From the IMG/VR virus record IMGVR_UViG_3300037839_000499, positions 1 through 64,000 of that record: DNA of 64,000 nucleotides; one strand, 5' to 3'. The DNA is from a virus. The notes beneath the pieces are model-generated. The model was not told where the DNA came from, did no database searches, and saw nothing but the letters and a program-made list of their open reading frames with translations. Below, piece by piece: positions 52,675-59,957 of the stretch; the first letter of the stretch is position 1, and every line of letters begins with the position of its first letter. Position numbers and translations under genes: made by a program.

Positions 52675-53754
52675 ATGGCGAGTCTTTATAAGCGCAGCAA
52701 TAGTCCCTACTGGTGGGTTTCTGTGAAGGAGTCCGACCAATGGGTTAAAAAGCGCACTGGATGGCGCTGGCGCAATCCGGTTGATACGGCCAAGGCAAAG
52801 GCCTTTGTCGCCGGTCAATCGCTTGCTGAGGGGCGTAATACCGAGCTTTCGATTGGTAATAGTTGGGTTGAGCCGGTTATCAGAAACCTTCCGATCTGTG
52901 AAAAGACTGTCACTCGCTATTTGGAAGAATGGAGATTCCTTGATCAGTTTATGACTGAACATCGAATCGCCCTTCATAACTTCGCGCCCCATGAAGCAGA
53001 TCTATATATTGAATGGAGAACGTCAACAAGAAAATGTAGAATAAAAAATACATGCAAAAATACTGCTTTACAAGAATTAAAATTTCTGAAATTCATGCAA
53101 AAACAAGCGCGGCTCCGAGGGAGAATGATCGACCGACCAATGGATGATTATGTCATTCGTCTATCTCCACAAAAAAAGAAGCCTGCGCTTACCAATGAAC
53201 AAATTTATAAAATGCGTGACGCACTTCAAAATTATCCAAGCTGGATGTCTGTCTGTTTTGAAATCGGACTGGCAACTGGGGCGAGACTCCAAGAATGCTC
53301 GATCCCATGCGACTGCATTAACCTCGAACACAGGACAATCACCTTTCCCAATCCAAAGGGCGGGGAGTCCAAGTCTTTCACTATTCCCATCCCGAAATCT
53401 ATCTTGCCCCTGCTTACTGCAATCAAAGCCAGCGGAGCTGAGCGCACTTGCGACATCCCGCCTACAAAGGCTTCCTTCAAATGGAGAAAGTTTTTCGACC
53501 GGCTGGGGATGAAGGACGTGTGCTTTCATTGCCTGCGCGTCACCCGAGTAACCCGCATGAGAATAGCGGGAGTGCCAGCGCCAGATGCACGAAGGCTTGT
53601 GAACCACTCGAGCGAGCTAATTCACCGACTCTACGACCGGCATCAAGTTGAAGAGCTTCGCCAGTACGTGGATTGCGGTAGTATTCCCGCCTCCATTCAT
53701 CAAAGTCCCCTTGAAAGACAACTCCCTCTATCAAGGGAAACCCTGGCAGCCTAA
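52675..53754 (+). CDS. int: Tyrosine integrase
   Basis: 359 aa; ATG 52675 follows AAAGGAG. The N-terminus is a SAM-like core-binding region. Catalytic residues in order: Arg204 (TGARLQEC), His285/Arg288 (FHCLRVTR), His311 (VNHSSEL) and nucleophile Tyr320 (HRLYDR). The catalytic domain runs from ~175 to 335. It would recombine attP (52527-52551) with a tRNA-Ser attB. The 3' part is overlapped on the other strand by the excisionase-like gene. Confidence 0.93.
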   Translation: MASLYKRSNSPYWWVSVKESDQWVKKRTGWRWRNPVDTAKAKAFVAGQSLAEGRNTELSIGNSWVEPVIRNLPICEKTVTRYLEEWRFLDQFMTEHRIALHNFAPHEADLYIEWRTSTRKCRIKNTCKNTALQELKFLKFMQKQARLRGRMIDRPMDDYVIRLSPQKKKPALTNEQIYKMRDALQNYPSWMSVCFEIGLATGARLQECSIPCDCINLEHRTITFPNPKGGESKSFTIPIPKSILPLLTAIKASGAERTCDIPPTKASFKWRKFFDRLGMKDVCFHCLRVTRVTRMRIAGVPAPDARRLVNHSSELIHRLYDRHQVEELRQYVDCGSIPASIHQSPLERQLPLSRETLAA

Positions 53755-53815
53755 TCATTCTCCTGACTCTCGAGTAACTCAGGCCATAGAACGCCTGAAC
53801 TTCCCTTAAACTCAT
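53540..53815 (-). CDS. Excisionase-like DNA-binding protein
   Basis: 91 aa from ATG 53815 (an extended frame to 53875 has no better support). MSLREVQAFYGLSYSRVRRMIRLPGFPL is a MerR/Xis-like winged helix-turn-helix, followed by FQGDFDEWRREY. The C-terminal ~70 residues lie antisense to the integrase 3' end, and those residues are less convincing as a fold, so the functional gene may be shorter. Position beside integrase supports a directionality factor. Confidence 0.55.
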   Translation of the reverse strand: MSLREVQAFYGLSYSRVRRMIRLPGFPLIEGVVFQGDFDEWRREYYRNPRTGEALQLDAGRRVGELARSSGSQAFVHLALALPLFSCGLLG

Positions 53816-53896
53816 TGCCCTATTAGTATTGTACGAATGTTTACTCACGGAGACCAATAGAACTATAACAACCATATTAATTCAAGCGGTTGTTTC

Positions 53897-53932
53897 GGTG
53901 TTTAACACCTTTAACGATAGGTGGTTACCACC
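53897..53932. promoter_or_regulatory. Twin operator: GGTGTTTAACACC and GGTGGTTACCACC
   Basis: Two 13-bp near-palindromes (53897-53909 and 53920-53932) share GGTG-N-TTA-N-CACC and have centres 23 bp apart, about two helical turns. They lie between the divergent excisionase-like and ribbon-helix-helix genes. Tandem spacing of this sort suits a regulator such as the ribbon-helix-helix protein next to it. Confidence 0.65.
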
Positions 53933-53975
53933 CAATACATCCTTGACTAACTCATTTTTATGACTAAAGAGATAG

Positions 53976-54134
53976 ATGCCCAATCGCCGTCACCCTTCGA
54001 AAAGATTTATAGGAATATGGGGAACGATTAAAGTTTACGAGAAGTTGCAAGAGCTCGCCAAAAGGAAACGCATCAAGGTTTCGGCTTTGATCTGGAAAAT
54101 ATTATTGGATTTTGCAACCAAAAACCATAGCTAA
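53976..54134 (+). CDS. Ribbon-helix-helix (CopG/Arc-like) regulator, 52 aa
   Basis: MPNRRHPSKRFIGIWGTIKVYEKLQELAKRKRIKVSALIWKILLDFATKNHS-type sequence: a basic arm, a beta strand (GTIKVY) and two helices (EKLQELAKRKR and KVSALIWKILLDFA), as in Arc/CopG repressors. It begins 43 bp after a twin operator and may repress itself and the divergent excisionase gene, so controlling lysogeny. It ends by overlapping the convergent gene by 4 nt. Confidence 0.75.
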   Translation: MPNRRHPSKRFIGIWGTIKVYEKLQELAKRKRIKVSALIWKILLDFATKNHS

Positions 54135-54616
54135 TTTGCTGACTTCGCAAACGACCGATTATAAGCCATCTCCTCAAGCGCGGCCGTTGTCAGATACTTC
54201 TCAACAAGGATCTGCATGTTGACCCACGAAGCATGAAGCTTATCTAGTAGCGACTCAACGTTCTCGCATGGGCTGACCTCAATGCTCCACTCCATGCCGT
54301 GGCCGGGAACTGTAATTAGCTTCGGCCAGTTCCACGGCCCTGCGGTATATGGGAACTTTCCTTGGTCTGCCCACTTTGCCCAGTCCTGCGGTAGCCAGTA
54401 CATATGACCAGAAGCATCCCAACCAAGGTCGGAATGGCTGAAAACAAGCACGCTAGACCAGCATCCCGGCCATTCGGGCGGATCCAGAACAAACCCAACT
54501 GAGGCCATGTTATACAAAGGAAGATTGTCCAGCATCGCTATCGTCATAGCGTGGGCTGACTCCCATTCGTCTATCCGTGGATAGAGATCCGTGGCTGATC
54601 GAATCGTGAACTGCAT
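54131..54616 (-). CDS. Hypothetical protein, 161 aa
   Basis: Aromatic- and Pro-rich acidic protein (PPEWPGCWSSVLVFSH, GHMYWLPQDWAKWADQG). No family is recognised. It converges on the ribbon-helix-helix gene. No Shine-Dalgarno site is clear before ATG 54616. Confidence 0.6.
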   Translation of the reverse strand: MQFTIRSATDLYPRIDEWESAHAMTIAMLDNLPLYNMASVGFVLDPPEWPGCWSSVLVFSHSDLGWDASGHMYWLPQDWAKWADQGKFPYTAGPWNWPKLITVPGHGMEWSIEVSPCENVESLLDKLHASWVNMQILVEKYLTTAALEEMAYNRSFAKSAN

Positions 54617-54657
54617 TTGCGAGGACTAAGCTAAACAACGCTATCGTCAATTACCAT

Positions 54658-55038
54658 CTACCCGAGACGCCCTCCAAATGCAGTTAGTTCGTCATGCACT
54701 TTGATTAAATTATCCCACTTGTTAAATCTCGGGCCTACCTCTGTTATTAAGGAGGTCGCACACTCTCCTTCGGGATCCTTGAGCGTGATTCTTGCCCCAT
54801 AAAATCCTTGGCGAAGAGCTTTATTTATATACTGCGAATCAGCCCCATCAGCAGTCATTTGCCTCATCATAAGCCCCATGTCTGGCCTCCATCTGTCCGT
54901 ATAGAAAACCCTGTAACCATGAAGGGTCTTGTAAAGACGATGTGGCTCTCCAATCGTCGGCCTCTGACCATCGAAGTCTCCGATTGGAAGATCCTTGCTC
55001 GTAATGCACCAATGCCTTCTAAGGAGCTTGATAACCAT
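54658..55038 (-). CDS. Hypothetical protein, 126 aa
   Basis: Lies 41 nt upstream of the previous minus-strand gene. The sequence (KTLHGYRVFYTDRWRPDMGLMMRQMTADGADSQYINKALRQGFYGARIT) has an alpha-beta appearance with conserved-looking R-W-R-P and R-I-T-L-K motifs, and some similarity in layout to nucleases of unknown class. No name can be given. Confidence 0.55.
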   Translation of the reverse strand: MVIKLLRRHWCITSKDLPIGDFDGQRPTIGEPHRLYKTLHGYRVFYTDRWRPDMGLMMRQMTADGADSQYINKALRQGFYGARITLKDPEGECATSLITEVGPRFNKWDNLIKVHDELTAFGGRLG

Positions 55039-55057
55039 TCATGGCCAATACCATCTG

Positions 55058-55083
55058 GCGGCACACAGCAAACACGGAAGTTG
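55058..55083 (+). promoter_or_regulatory. Late bipartite element, copy C (HNH gene)
   Basis: GCGGCACACAGC (55058-55069), 10 nt, GTTG (55080-55083), then 32 nt to GTG 55116. First half identical to copies A and B. It lies in the divergent region between the 54658-55038 minus gene and the HNH gene, and also inside no known coding frame. Confidence 0.7.
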
Positions 55084-55115
55084 TCGATGTGACATGCGGG
55101 GCATAGCACAAAGAC

Positions 55116-55445
55116 GTGCTCACCCGTCGGCGAACTTTGCTCCGCAAAACAAGGCTGCGTCCCATCTCAGCCAAGCGCCGGCGGGTGGGTGCGATATACA
55201 CAAAACTCCGAATCCAGCACTTACTCAAAAACCCAATGTGTAAAGTATGTCAGCGTAGCCCTTCGTCCCAGATCCACCACATGGCTGGAAGAGTTGGAGA
55301 TAAGCTGAATGAAGTTAAGCATTTTCTTGCCGTGTGCTTTAATTGCCATCTGAAAATCCACGACAACCCCGCATGGGCTGTTGCAAAAAAGTACCTAGTG
55401 AGAACTGCCCCAGACAATGCTGGCCTGCCGTTATCCTCCTTCTGA
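55116..55445 (+). CDS. HNH endonuclease
   Basis: 109 aa from GTG 55116, positioned by the late element. The N-terminus is very basic. CKVCQ, then SSQIHHMAGRVG, CFNCHLKIH form the C-x-x-C, H-H, C-x-x-C-H and H ligands of an HNH fold with a structural zinc. Phage HNH proteins can act with terminase in DNA packaging, or be mobile endonucleases. Sharing a late element with head genes favours the first role. Confidence 0.82.
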   Translation: MLTRRRTLLRKTRLRPISAKRRRVGAIYTKLRIQHLLKNPMCKVCQRSPSSQIHHMAGRVGDKLNEVKHFLAVCFNCHLKIHDNPAWAVAKKYLVRTAPDNAGLPLSSF

Positions 55446-55449
55446 CCCG

Positions 55450-55665
55450 ATGACTCGCGAGCTTGCTAAGCGTGGGTACTACTCCCGCTATACAACAGCG
55501 AGCTGGGGGGGGATTGTCCCAGAGGGAATGGTTGGATCCGACTTGCTTAAGCTGATCAAAGAGCTTGAGCCAGAATATAAAAAGATATCTCGAGGGGATC
55601 CCCTTGATGAATGCAGAAAAAGGGGAGCTTTAGAAGGCTATGAAACTGCCAGAGCAACCAGCTGA
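55450..55665 (+). CDS. Hypothetical protein, 71 aa
   Basis: ATG 55450 lies four bases after the HNH stop. RELAKRGYYSRYTTASWGGIVPEGMVGSDLLKLIKELEPEYKKISRG suggests a small alpha-beta fold. It is overlapped by the next gene by 26 nt. Unknown function. Confidence 0.6.
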   Translation: MTRELAKRGYYSRYTTASWGGIVPEGMVGSDLLKLIKELEPEYKKISRGDPLDECRKRGALEGYETARATS

Positions 55666-55888
55666 CCAGCTTGAGCTTGTCCGCCGGCTCCGTGAAAGCA
55701 TTGGATATACCCAATGGTATGTCCCGATGCTCGAAATGATGATCGCAAACCTCCACGAAGAGATGCTTGAGGAAAAAATCACCCCAGAAGAAAGAAACAT
55801 ACGATTCCACAAGTACTTGCTGGCGAGAACGCTTGCGCGAATGGTGGACAACCAAGAGGCAGCCCTAACAAGGCTGGCAAAGAAGTAA
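55640..55888 (+). CDS. Hypothetical helical protein, 82 aa
   Basis: Starts at ATG 55640 inside the previous gene and stops at TAATG shared with the next. All-helical sequence (ELVRRLRESIGYTQWYVPMLEMMIANLHEEMLEEKIT). Function unknown. Confidence 0.6.
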   Translation: MKLPEQPADQLELVRRLRESIGYTQWYVPMLEMMIANLHEEMLEEKITPEERNIRFHKYLLARTLARMVDNQEAALTRLAKK

Positions 55889-56634
55889 TGGAAATTAAGA
55901 CAACCGATATTGTCGTAGCATCACACAAGGAGACTCTTCGATGGGTCGAGATGTGGAAAGCCTTCAACAAGGTCACTCCAATCCTTCCTGGATGTAAATT
56001 TAAGATTTACAGAACTGGAGATCCGATGGAAGGGGCGACTATGCTGGTCAATAAAGGTCGAGAGGCCGGACAATGGTTGGCTCACATTGTTGAGAACTAC
56101 GACAAGCTTGCGGATGTAACCCTGTTTGTCCAAGCAGACCTTGGTGCTTCCTTTGGGCAAAACCCAAATGAATGGCCACAAGACTTAAACGTTTTCAAGC
56201 GAATGCGTCTCCCCGTTGTTGATGGCGGGGGCTGTTGCGAGCTTGGGCCAATAGATGATTACAGCTACTACGGCTGGCCTTCTCTAAGCAGGGTTCGGGT
56301 CTCTGTCACGACGCCGGGCTTTGGGGAAAAACATAATCGTGGTTTTGGGCCGAACCTTGCCGCTTCTCCGGCCGACCCAGAGATAAAGCTATTATGGGGC
56401 GAGAAAACACCATCGTTGATTAACTGGTCTGCTGGAGGCATGGAATTCGGAGCGCAACACATGTTGACTCGAGGTTTCATCCGTCGCCTCCCCAAGGAGT
56501 ATTACTCAAACATTTTGGATGCGGTAAGGAACTACGAACTTGCTCATTGGCTAGAGTTTGGGAAGTGGCCGGTAATTATTTACGATGTGTTCCGCCAAGG
56601 ACCCCTGCGTGACCCTTCTCCAACTAAAGCCTGA
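55888..56634 (+). CDS. DUF3431 family protein (second copy)
   Basis: 248 aa. VVASHKETLRWVEMWKAF, NKGREAGQWLAHIVENYDKLADVTLFVQADLG match the same blocks in the 45581-46156 protein. This copy is longer, with an insert (residues ~95-165, DGGGCCELGPIDDYSYYGWPSLSRV) and a C-terminal ALEFGKWPVIIYDVF-like end. The family may be glycosyltransferase-like. It is coupled to the upstream gene by TAATG. Confidence 0.75.
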   Translation: MEIKTTDIVVASHKETLRWVEMWKAFNKVTPILPGCKFKIYRTGDPMEGATMLVNKGREAGQWLAHIVENYDKLADVTLFVQADLGASFGQNPNEWPQDLNVFKRMRLPVVDGGGCCELGPIDDYSYYGWPSLSRVRVSVTTPGFGEKHNRGFGPNLAASPADPEIKLLWGEKTPSLINWSAGGMEFGAQHMLTRGFIRRLPKEYYSNILDAVRNYELAHWLEFGKWPVIIYDVFRQGPLRDPSPTKA

Positions 56635-56830
56635 AATCTGGGTTATGACCCCAAGGGGCGAGGGATTGGCCTTTCTTGTGGCGGATCCTGGCATGGATCA
56701 CAACAAGGTCTTCACAGTCCTCCTCCAGGAGGGATCCATACTCGACTTTGATTTGAAGGATTGCCGGCGATGCGAAAACCCGACCTATGGCGTTCCGCCT
56801 CCCTCCATCCCAAAGCCTCACTACCCATAA
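56609..56830 (+). CDS. Hypothetical protein, 73 aa
   Basis: GTG 56609 is preceded by AAGGA (nine-base spacing); an ATG at 56585 would give a slightly longer product overlapping the DUF3431 gene by 50 nt. A small beta-rich protein (WVMTPRGEGLAFLVADPGMDHNKVFTVLLQEG) with CRRC-like pair (DCRRCEN). Looks like the regulatory beta-barrel type of phage accessory protein. Function unknown. Confidence 0.55.
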   Translation: MTLLQLKPEIWVMTPRGEGLAFLVADPGMDHNKVFTVLLQEGSILDFDLKDCRRCENPTYGVPPPSIPKPHYP

Positions 56831-56854
56831 CGCGGACTCCAAGCGTTTAAGGGA

Positions 56855-57736
56855 ATGATCGAAATACCCAGTTTCAGACATTCGAATCTGATGAAGAAAG
56901 AGAAGGAGCGTCACGAAAATGCCGTCTTTGAAATTGAGAAAGCCAAAAGGATCGAGTTGGGATCCCTCTTTGGAGTCCCAGATGAAGTGGTGCTGGGGGA
57001 GGATGAGAACGGCCATTGGGGATCTAAGTGGGATATAATCGACAAGCACTTTAAGAAGCTAGTTCAAGGCGAGGACGGCAAGCTTGTGTTCTCTACCGAA
57101 AGAGACGGATTTGTGGATCAGCAGATGCCTGTTGACGGAATTGTCTTTTATCACGGCAAGCCTCCAACCAAGAACCGATGCCATAAAGGATTCTCCGTAA
57201 CCTTTGGGATATACCAAGCCCCCAACGGCCTTTGGATTGGTGAGGCCAAGAACTTTCGTTGCCCTTCCCAAGGCCACAACTTTGGCACGCACAGCTGGTT
57301 TAATTTCAAAACGGCTTTCATTAGCCAAGACGAGGCCTTCAGCCATTGCGTTGAGGAGGCGGTTCATTATCTAACTGGCCCAGTTGAGGTGGATTCGGAT
57401 CCTCAACAAATCGAGGTCAACTGCCCAAACTGCGAGGCTTGGGTCAAAGCATACCTCGGCAAGAAGTGTGAAACCGAGATTGCTGTAAATACAGACGGCG
57501 AAACAGGCGTTCTGGGTCAGAAAATATGCCCTGTGTGCGAAGAAGAGCATACCTTTGATCCTAATTGGCCGAACAAGCTCTGGCGGCTTGAGACACCCGC
57601 AGAGGTTGAGGTAAGAATAGGGGAGGACTCTGAAAAGAGGGGCTTTGATGCCAAGTTTCAGCCTCTGGCCGATGAATTTGCTACAACTCTGCTCTCGATG
57701 GTCAAGGGCGCCAAGCAACTGGAGCTTGCCCTATGA
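56855..57736 (+). CDS. Hypothetical protein with C-terminal zinc ribbon
   Basis: 293 aa. The start carries the GTTTAA-GGGA-ATG leader. The N-terminal half is charged; residues ~95-165 form an alpha-beta part (DGIVFYHGKPPTKNRCHKGFSVTFGIY). Residues ~188-230 have CPNCEAW and CPVCEEEHTF, a zinc ribbon. No family is recognised. ATGA-coupled to the next gene. Confidence 0.65.
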   Translation: MIEIPSFRHSNLMKKEKERHENAVFEIEKAKRIELGSLFGVPDEVVLGEDENGHWGSKWDIIDKHFKKLVQGEDGKLVFSTERDGFVDQQMPVDGIVFYHGKPPTKNRCHKGFSVTFGIYQAPNGLWIGEAKNFRCPSQGHNFGTHSWFNFKTAFISQDEAFSHCVEEAVHYLTGPVEVDSDPQQIEVNCPNCEAWVKAYLGKKCETEIAVNTDGETGVLGQKICPVCEEEHTFDPNWPNKLWRLETPAEVEVRIGEDSEKRGFDAKFQPLADEFATTLLSMVKGAKQLELAL

Positions 57737-58029
57737 GGGAGGGATCCAAGGTGGTTTGCGTAGATGCGGAGTTTCCGAGGGAAATCGTGAAGTTTTACAC
57801 CGACCTCCCAAAGAAGGATGGCGTTTATACCATACGGACTATTGAGGTTGGCGTGGACTTGTCGGGTCAGGCCGGCGAAGTGGCCGTGACCCTAACCGAA
57901 ATTGTGAACCCAGTCTCCAAAACGCCTCCACACCGAGAAAGAGGCTTCCGCCAGGATCGCTTCCGAGAGGTCGAGCCTCCGAAAGCCGACGCAGAGGAAG
58001 AGCGTCATCCAGTTGAGGAGCTGGCGTGA
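57733..58029 (+). CDS. Hypothetical protein, 98 aa
   Basis: Begins in the previous stop (ATGA). Beta-rich first half (SKVVCVDAEFPREIVKFYTDLPKKDGVYTIRTIEVGVDLSG), then a charged, likely disordered tail (RERGFRQDRFREVEPP). Function unknown. Confidence 0.65.
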   Translation: MREGSKVVCVDAEFPREIVKFYTDLPKKDGVYTIRTIEVGVDLSGQAGEVAVTLTEIVNPVSKTPPHRERGFRQDRFREVEPPKADAEEERHPVEELA

Positions 58030-58042
58030 GCGGACGGCCGTT

Positions 58043-58064
58043 GTTTAAGGGTATGAAAATAACA
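58043..58064 (+). repeat. 22-nt leader repeat, copy 2 (GTTTAA class)
   Basis: Identical to 2362-2383. Both span GTTTAAGGGT, ATG and the next nine bases (Met-Lys-Ile-Thr), although the proteins that follow are unrelated. It decides the start of the following gene. Confidence 0.75.
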
Positions 58065-58328
58065 TTAACAGAAAGTCCCTTAACAATCGCACGCGAAGCC
58101 AAGTGGCGCAAGCGATGCGACAAATGGAGTTGGAATCTCAACCTTGCCGAGATTGCCAAGGAGTTGATCGACGCAGGACTCGAGAACAACACGGCAGAGT
58201 TCAAGACTTTAGAGAAAGTCTTTAACGAATACTTCGGCGGTAAGGGTGGTATCGGTGTCGACAAGGACGGCATACCAGTGACCCCCACAATGGAAGCCAT
58301 CGGGTACATTCTTGAGAACTTCAAATAA
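58053..58328 (+). CDS. Hypothetical protein, 91 aa
   Basis: An upstream GTG (58026) overlaps the previous stop, but the leader repeat supports ATG 58053. Helical, basic first half (SPLTIAREAKWRKRCDKWSWNLNLAEIAKELIDAGL) and a short glycine-containing end (GGKGGIGVDKDGIPVTP). Unknown function. Confidence 0.65.
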   Translation: MKITLTESPLTIAREAKWRKRCDKWSWNLNLAEIAKELIDAGLENNTAEFKTLEKVFNEYFGGKGGIGVDKDGIPVTPTMEAIGYILENFK

Positions 58329-58339
58329 AAAAGAGCAAA

Positions 58340-58459
58340 ATGAAAAATAAAAACCGCACTAAAAAGCAATTCAAGCCTGACTGGAAGGAAATCAAGGGAA
58401 GGCCAGAAATGAAAAAACTGGCTAAAAATCTTCTCAAGATGGGCTGGGTGCTGAAATGA
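58340..58459 (+). CDS. Small very basic peptide, 39 aa
   Basis: MKNKNRTKKQFKPDWKEIKGRPEMKK and LAKNLLKMGWVLK. Starts 11 bases after the previous stop and its own stop overlaps the next start (ATGA). Likely a nucleic-acid-binding peptide; no family. Confidence 0.6.
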   Translation: MKNKNRTKKQFKPDWKEIKGRPEMKKLAKNLLKMGWVLK

Positions 58460-58698
58460 GCGACAAAATGTCATTCTATTCGGATCCACATTCTGGTGAC
58501 TGGGGCTTCGATCATTTGGGTGTCCTCCACAAGGCGATCTGTGCCGACATCGTGAAGAACCCAGATGGAAGTTGCGAGGAGGAATACGGCCTCGTCTTTA
58601 AGTGCAGAGACGGAAAGATTCGCACCGCTTGGATTATGTGTGACCCAGAAGGCAACGGAGCGGGGCATCTCGACATCGTTGCGCAGGAGGCCAAATGA
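58456..58698 (+). CDS. Hypothetical protein, 80 aa
   Basis: Small alpha-beta protein (YSDPHSGDWGFDHLGVLHKAICADIV...EEEYGLVFKCRDGKIRTAWIMCDPEG). Coupled by ATGA overlaps on both sides. Family unknown. Confidence 0.6.
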   Translation: MSDKMSFYSDPHSGDWGFDHLGVLHKAICADIVKNPDGSCEEEYGLVFKCRDGKIRTAWIMCDPEGNGAGHLDIVAQEAK

Positions 58699-58886
58699 CC
58701 AGTATTAAATTCGAAATCACTTGGGAAGATGTCAAGGATGTCGCAAGTCAGCGGAGGGATGAAGCCCTAACCAAGAAACAGGCTTGCGAATTGCTGGCAG
58801 ATATTGAGGACGGAGTGCGTGGCTGGTTTAACGAAACCAAGGGAGACGCAATCTGCGATTCGTCGGATTTTGTTGGAGGCAAATGA
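58695..58886 (+). CDS. Hypothetical protein, 63 aa
   Basis: Acidic helical protein (MTSIKFEITWEDVKDVASQRRDEALTKKQACELLADIEDGV). ATGA-coupled. Related in pattern to other small phage accessory proteins with an initial beta strand and two helices. Function unknown. Confidence 0.6.
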   Translation: MTSIKFEITWEDVKDVASQRRDEALTKKQACELLADIEDGVRGWFNETKGDAICDSSDFVGGK

Positions 58887-59113
58887 AATATCCATTCATC
58901 CTCATAATCGGACGGCTCTCAGACGAGGAAAACACGCTGGCCGTTTACCAAGACACCACATCAGAGATGGCTCGGAAAGCCTTCCACAAACAGCTTTGCG
59001 ACATCTGGGAAGATCGCTCGGCAAAAAAGGATCTCATCATTGAGGCCGTCATCGCCTCCAATGAGCCTCCAAATGTCTTGGATAGCGACACAATGATCAA
59101 AACAAGTTTCTAG
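58883..59113 (+). CDS. Hypothetical protein, 76 aa
   Basis: MKYPFILIIGRLSDEENTLAVYQDTTSEMARKAFHKQL: a beta-alpha pattern like small regulatory or dehydrogenase-like fragments. Ends before a 62-nt gap. Function unknown. Confidence 0.55.
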   Translation: MKYPFILIIGRLSDEENTLAVYQDTTSEMARKAFHKQLCDIWEDRSAKKDLIIEAVIASNEPPNVLDSDTMIKTSF

Positions 59114-59175
59114 CGATATGCCTTGAATAACGACTTCTCTTATTAAAGAACGGCGGACTTGTTTTGTTGAAGGGT

Positions 59176-59601
59176 ATGAAAACAAAAACATCTACCCAAA
59201 ACGAAAGAGGGCCAGACTTGTCTGAACGCCTTCTGGCCTTCACCTCTGGTATGATTGGATTGTCGGCCTCCCTCCCCACAGATCGGGCTGGTAGCCACTT
59301 GGCCGAGCAACTCCTCCGAACCTCCACCGCTGCTTACTTCCGCCACGGCGAAGCCGAGGGGTCTCCCTCCGCCAAGGACTTTACGGAAAAGTTCCGTGCG
59401 TGTCTGGTCGAATTGAGGACAGCTCGCCGAGCCTTGCAACTGCTGGACAAAACAAGCCTCCCTTGCGGCGGTTTGAATGGGGGTCGGTTAAGCCTCCCTT
59501 GCGATGGCCAAGCGGTTCGCACCCTGCTTGAAGATGTAGACCTCCTTATCCGCATTTTCTTCTCCTCCATCCGAACGCTTGAAGGGAGTGCAACGAAATG
59601 A
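59176..59601 (+). CDS. Four-helix-bundle protein (23S rRNA intervening-sequence type)
   Basis: 141 aa with leader GTTGAA-GGGT-ATG. SERLLAFTSGMIGLSASLPTDRAGSHLAEQLLRTSTAAYFRHGEAEG and FRACLVELRTARRALQLLDK match the TIGR02436 four-helix-bundle family, which is also encoded by intervening sequences in some bacterial 23S rRNA genes. Its role is unknown. The first codons (ATGAAAACAAAAACA) match those of the 61001 gene. Confidence 0.8.
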   Translation: MKTKTSTQNERGPDLSERLLAFTSGMIGLSASLPTDRAGSHLAEQLLRTSTAAYFRHGEAEGSPSAKDFTEKFRACLVELRTARRALQLLDKTSLPCGGLNGGRLSLPCDGQAVRTLLEDVDLLIRIFFSSIRTLEGSATK

Positions 59602-59774
59602 GCGTGGTTCTTTTTCAAAGCTCAATCAAATGTTCCGACTGCGGGGAGGAGTTCACCCCCGAACAGATGCGGAAAGACGAGGTTCGCATCCACAAAATGC
59701 GGGACGGCCAACTCCTCTGTGAGTGCTGTCATGAGGATTACATGGAAAAGTTCTGTTCGTGCGAGGAGGACTAA
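59598..59774 (+). CDS. Small zinc-finger protein, 58 aa
   Basis: ATG 59598 overlaps the previous stop. KCSDCGEEFT and CECCHEDYM with a final CSCEED supply two zinc-binding pairs. A compact zinc finger, possibly a regulator. The next ATG follows its stop at once. Confidence 0.7.
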   Translation: MSVVLFQSSIKCSDCGEEFTPEQMRKDEVRIHKMRDGQLLCECCHEDYMEKFCSCEED

Positions 59775-59957
59775 ATGGAGAATAAAGCTACGAAACTATG
59801 GGATAAACTTGGGAACATCCCTACTGGTGACGATGATTGCATTGAGTTGCCGTTTGAGCATTTCAAAGCAGGAACACATCGTGAGGAGATTTGGCATTGG
59901 TTCGAGGCCACCTTCAAGGTTCGAGTGTATGACCTTCAAGGAAAATCGAGCGTATAA
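59775..59957 (+). CDS. Hypothetical protein, 60 aa
   Basis: ATG directly after TAA of the previous gene. Short alpha-beta protein (KLWDKLGNIPTGDDDCIELPFEHFKAGTHREEIWHWFEATFKVRVYDL). Function unknown. Confidence 0.6.
   Translation: MENKATKLWDKLGNIPTGDDDCIELPFEHFKAGTHREEIWHWFEATFKVRVYDLQGKSSV

Noticed and set aside
52447-52992. 181-aa minus-strand frame across attP and the integrase start
   Set aside because: It runs over the tRNA-like att core and the well-supported integrase N-terminus. The protein has no family signal.
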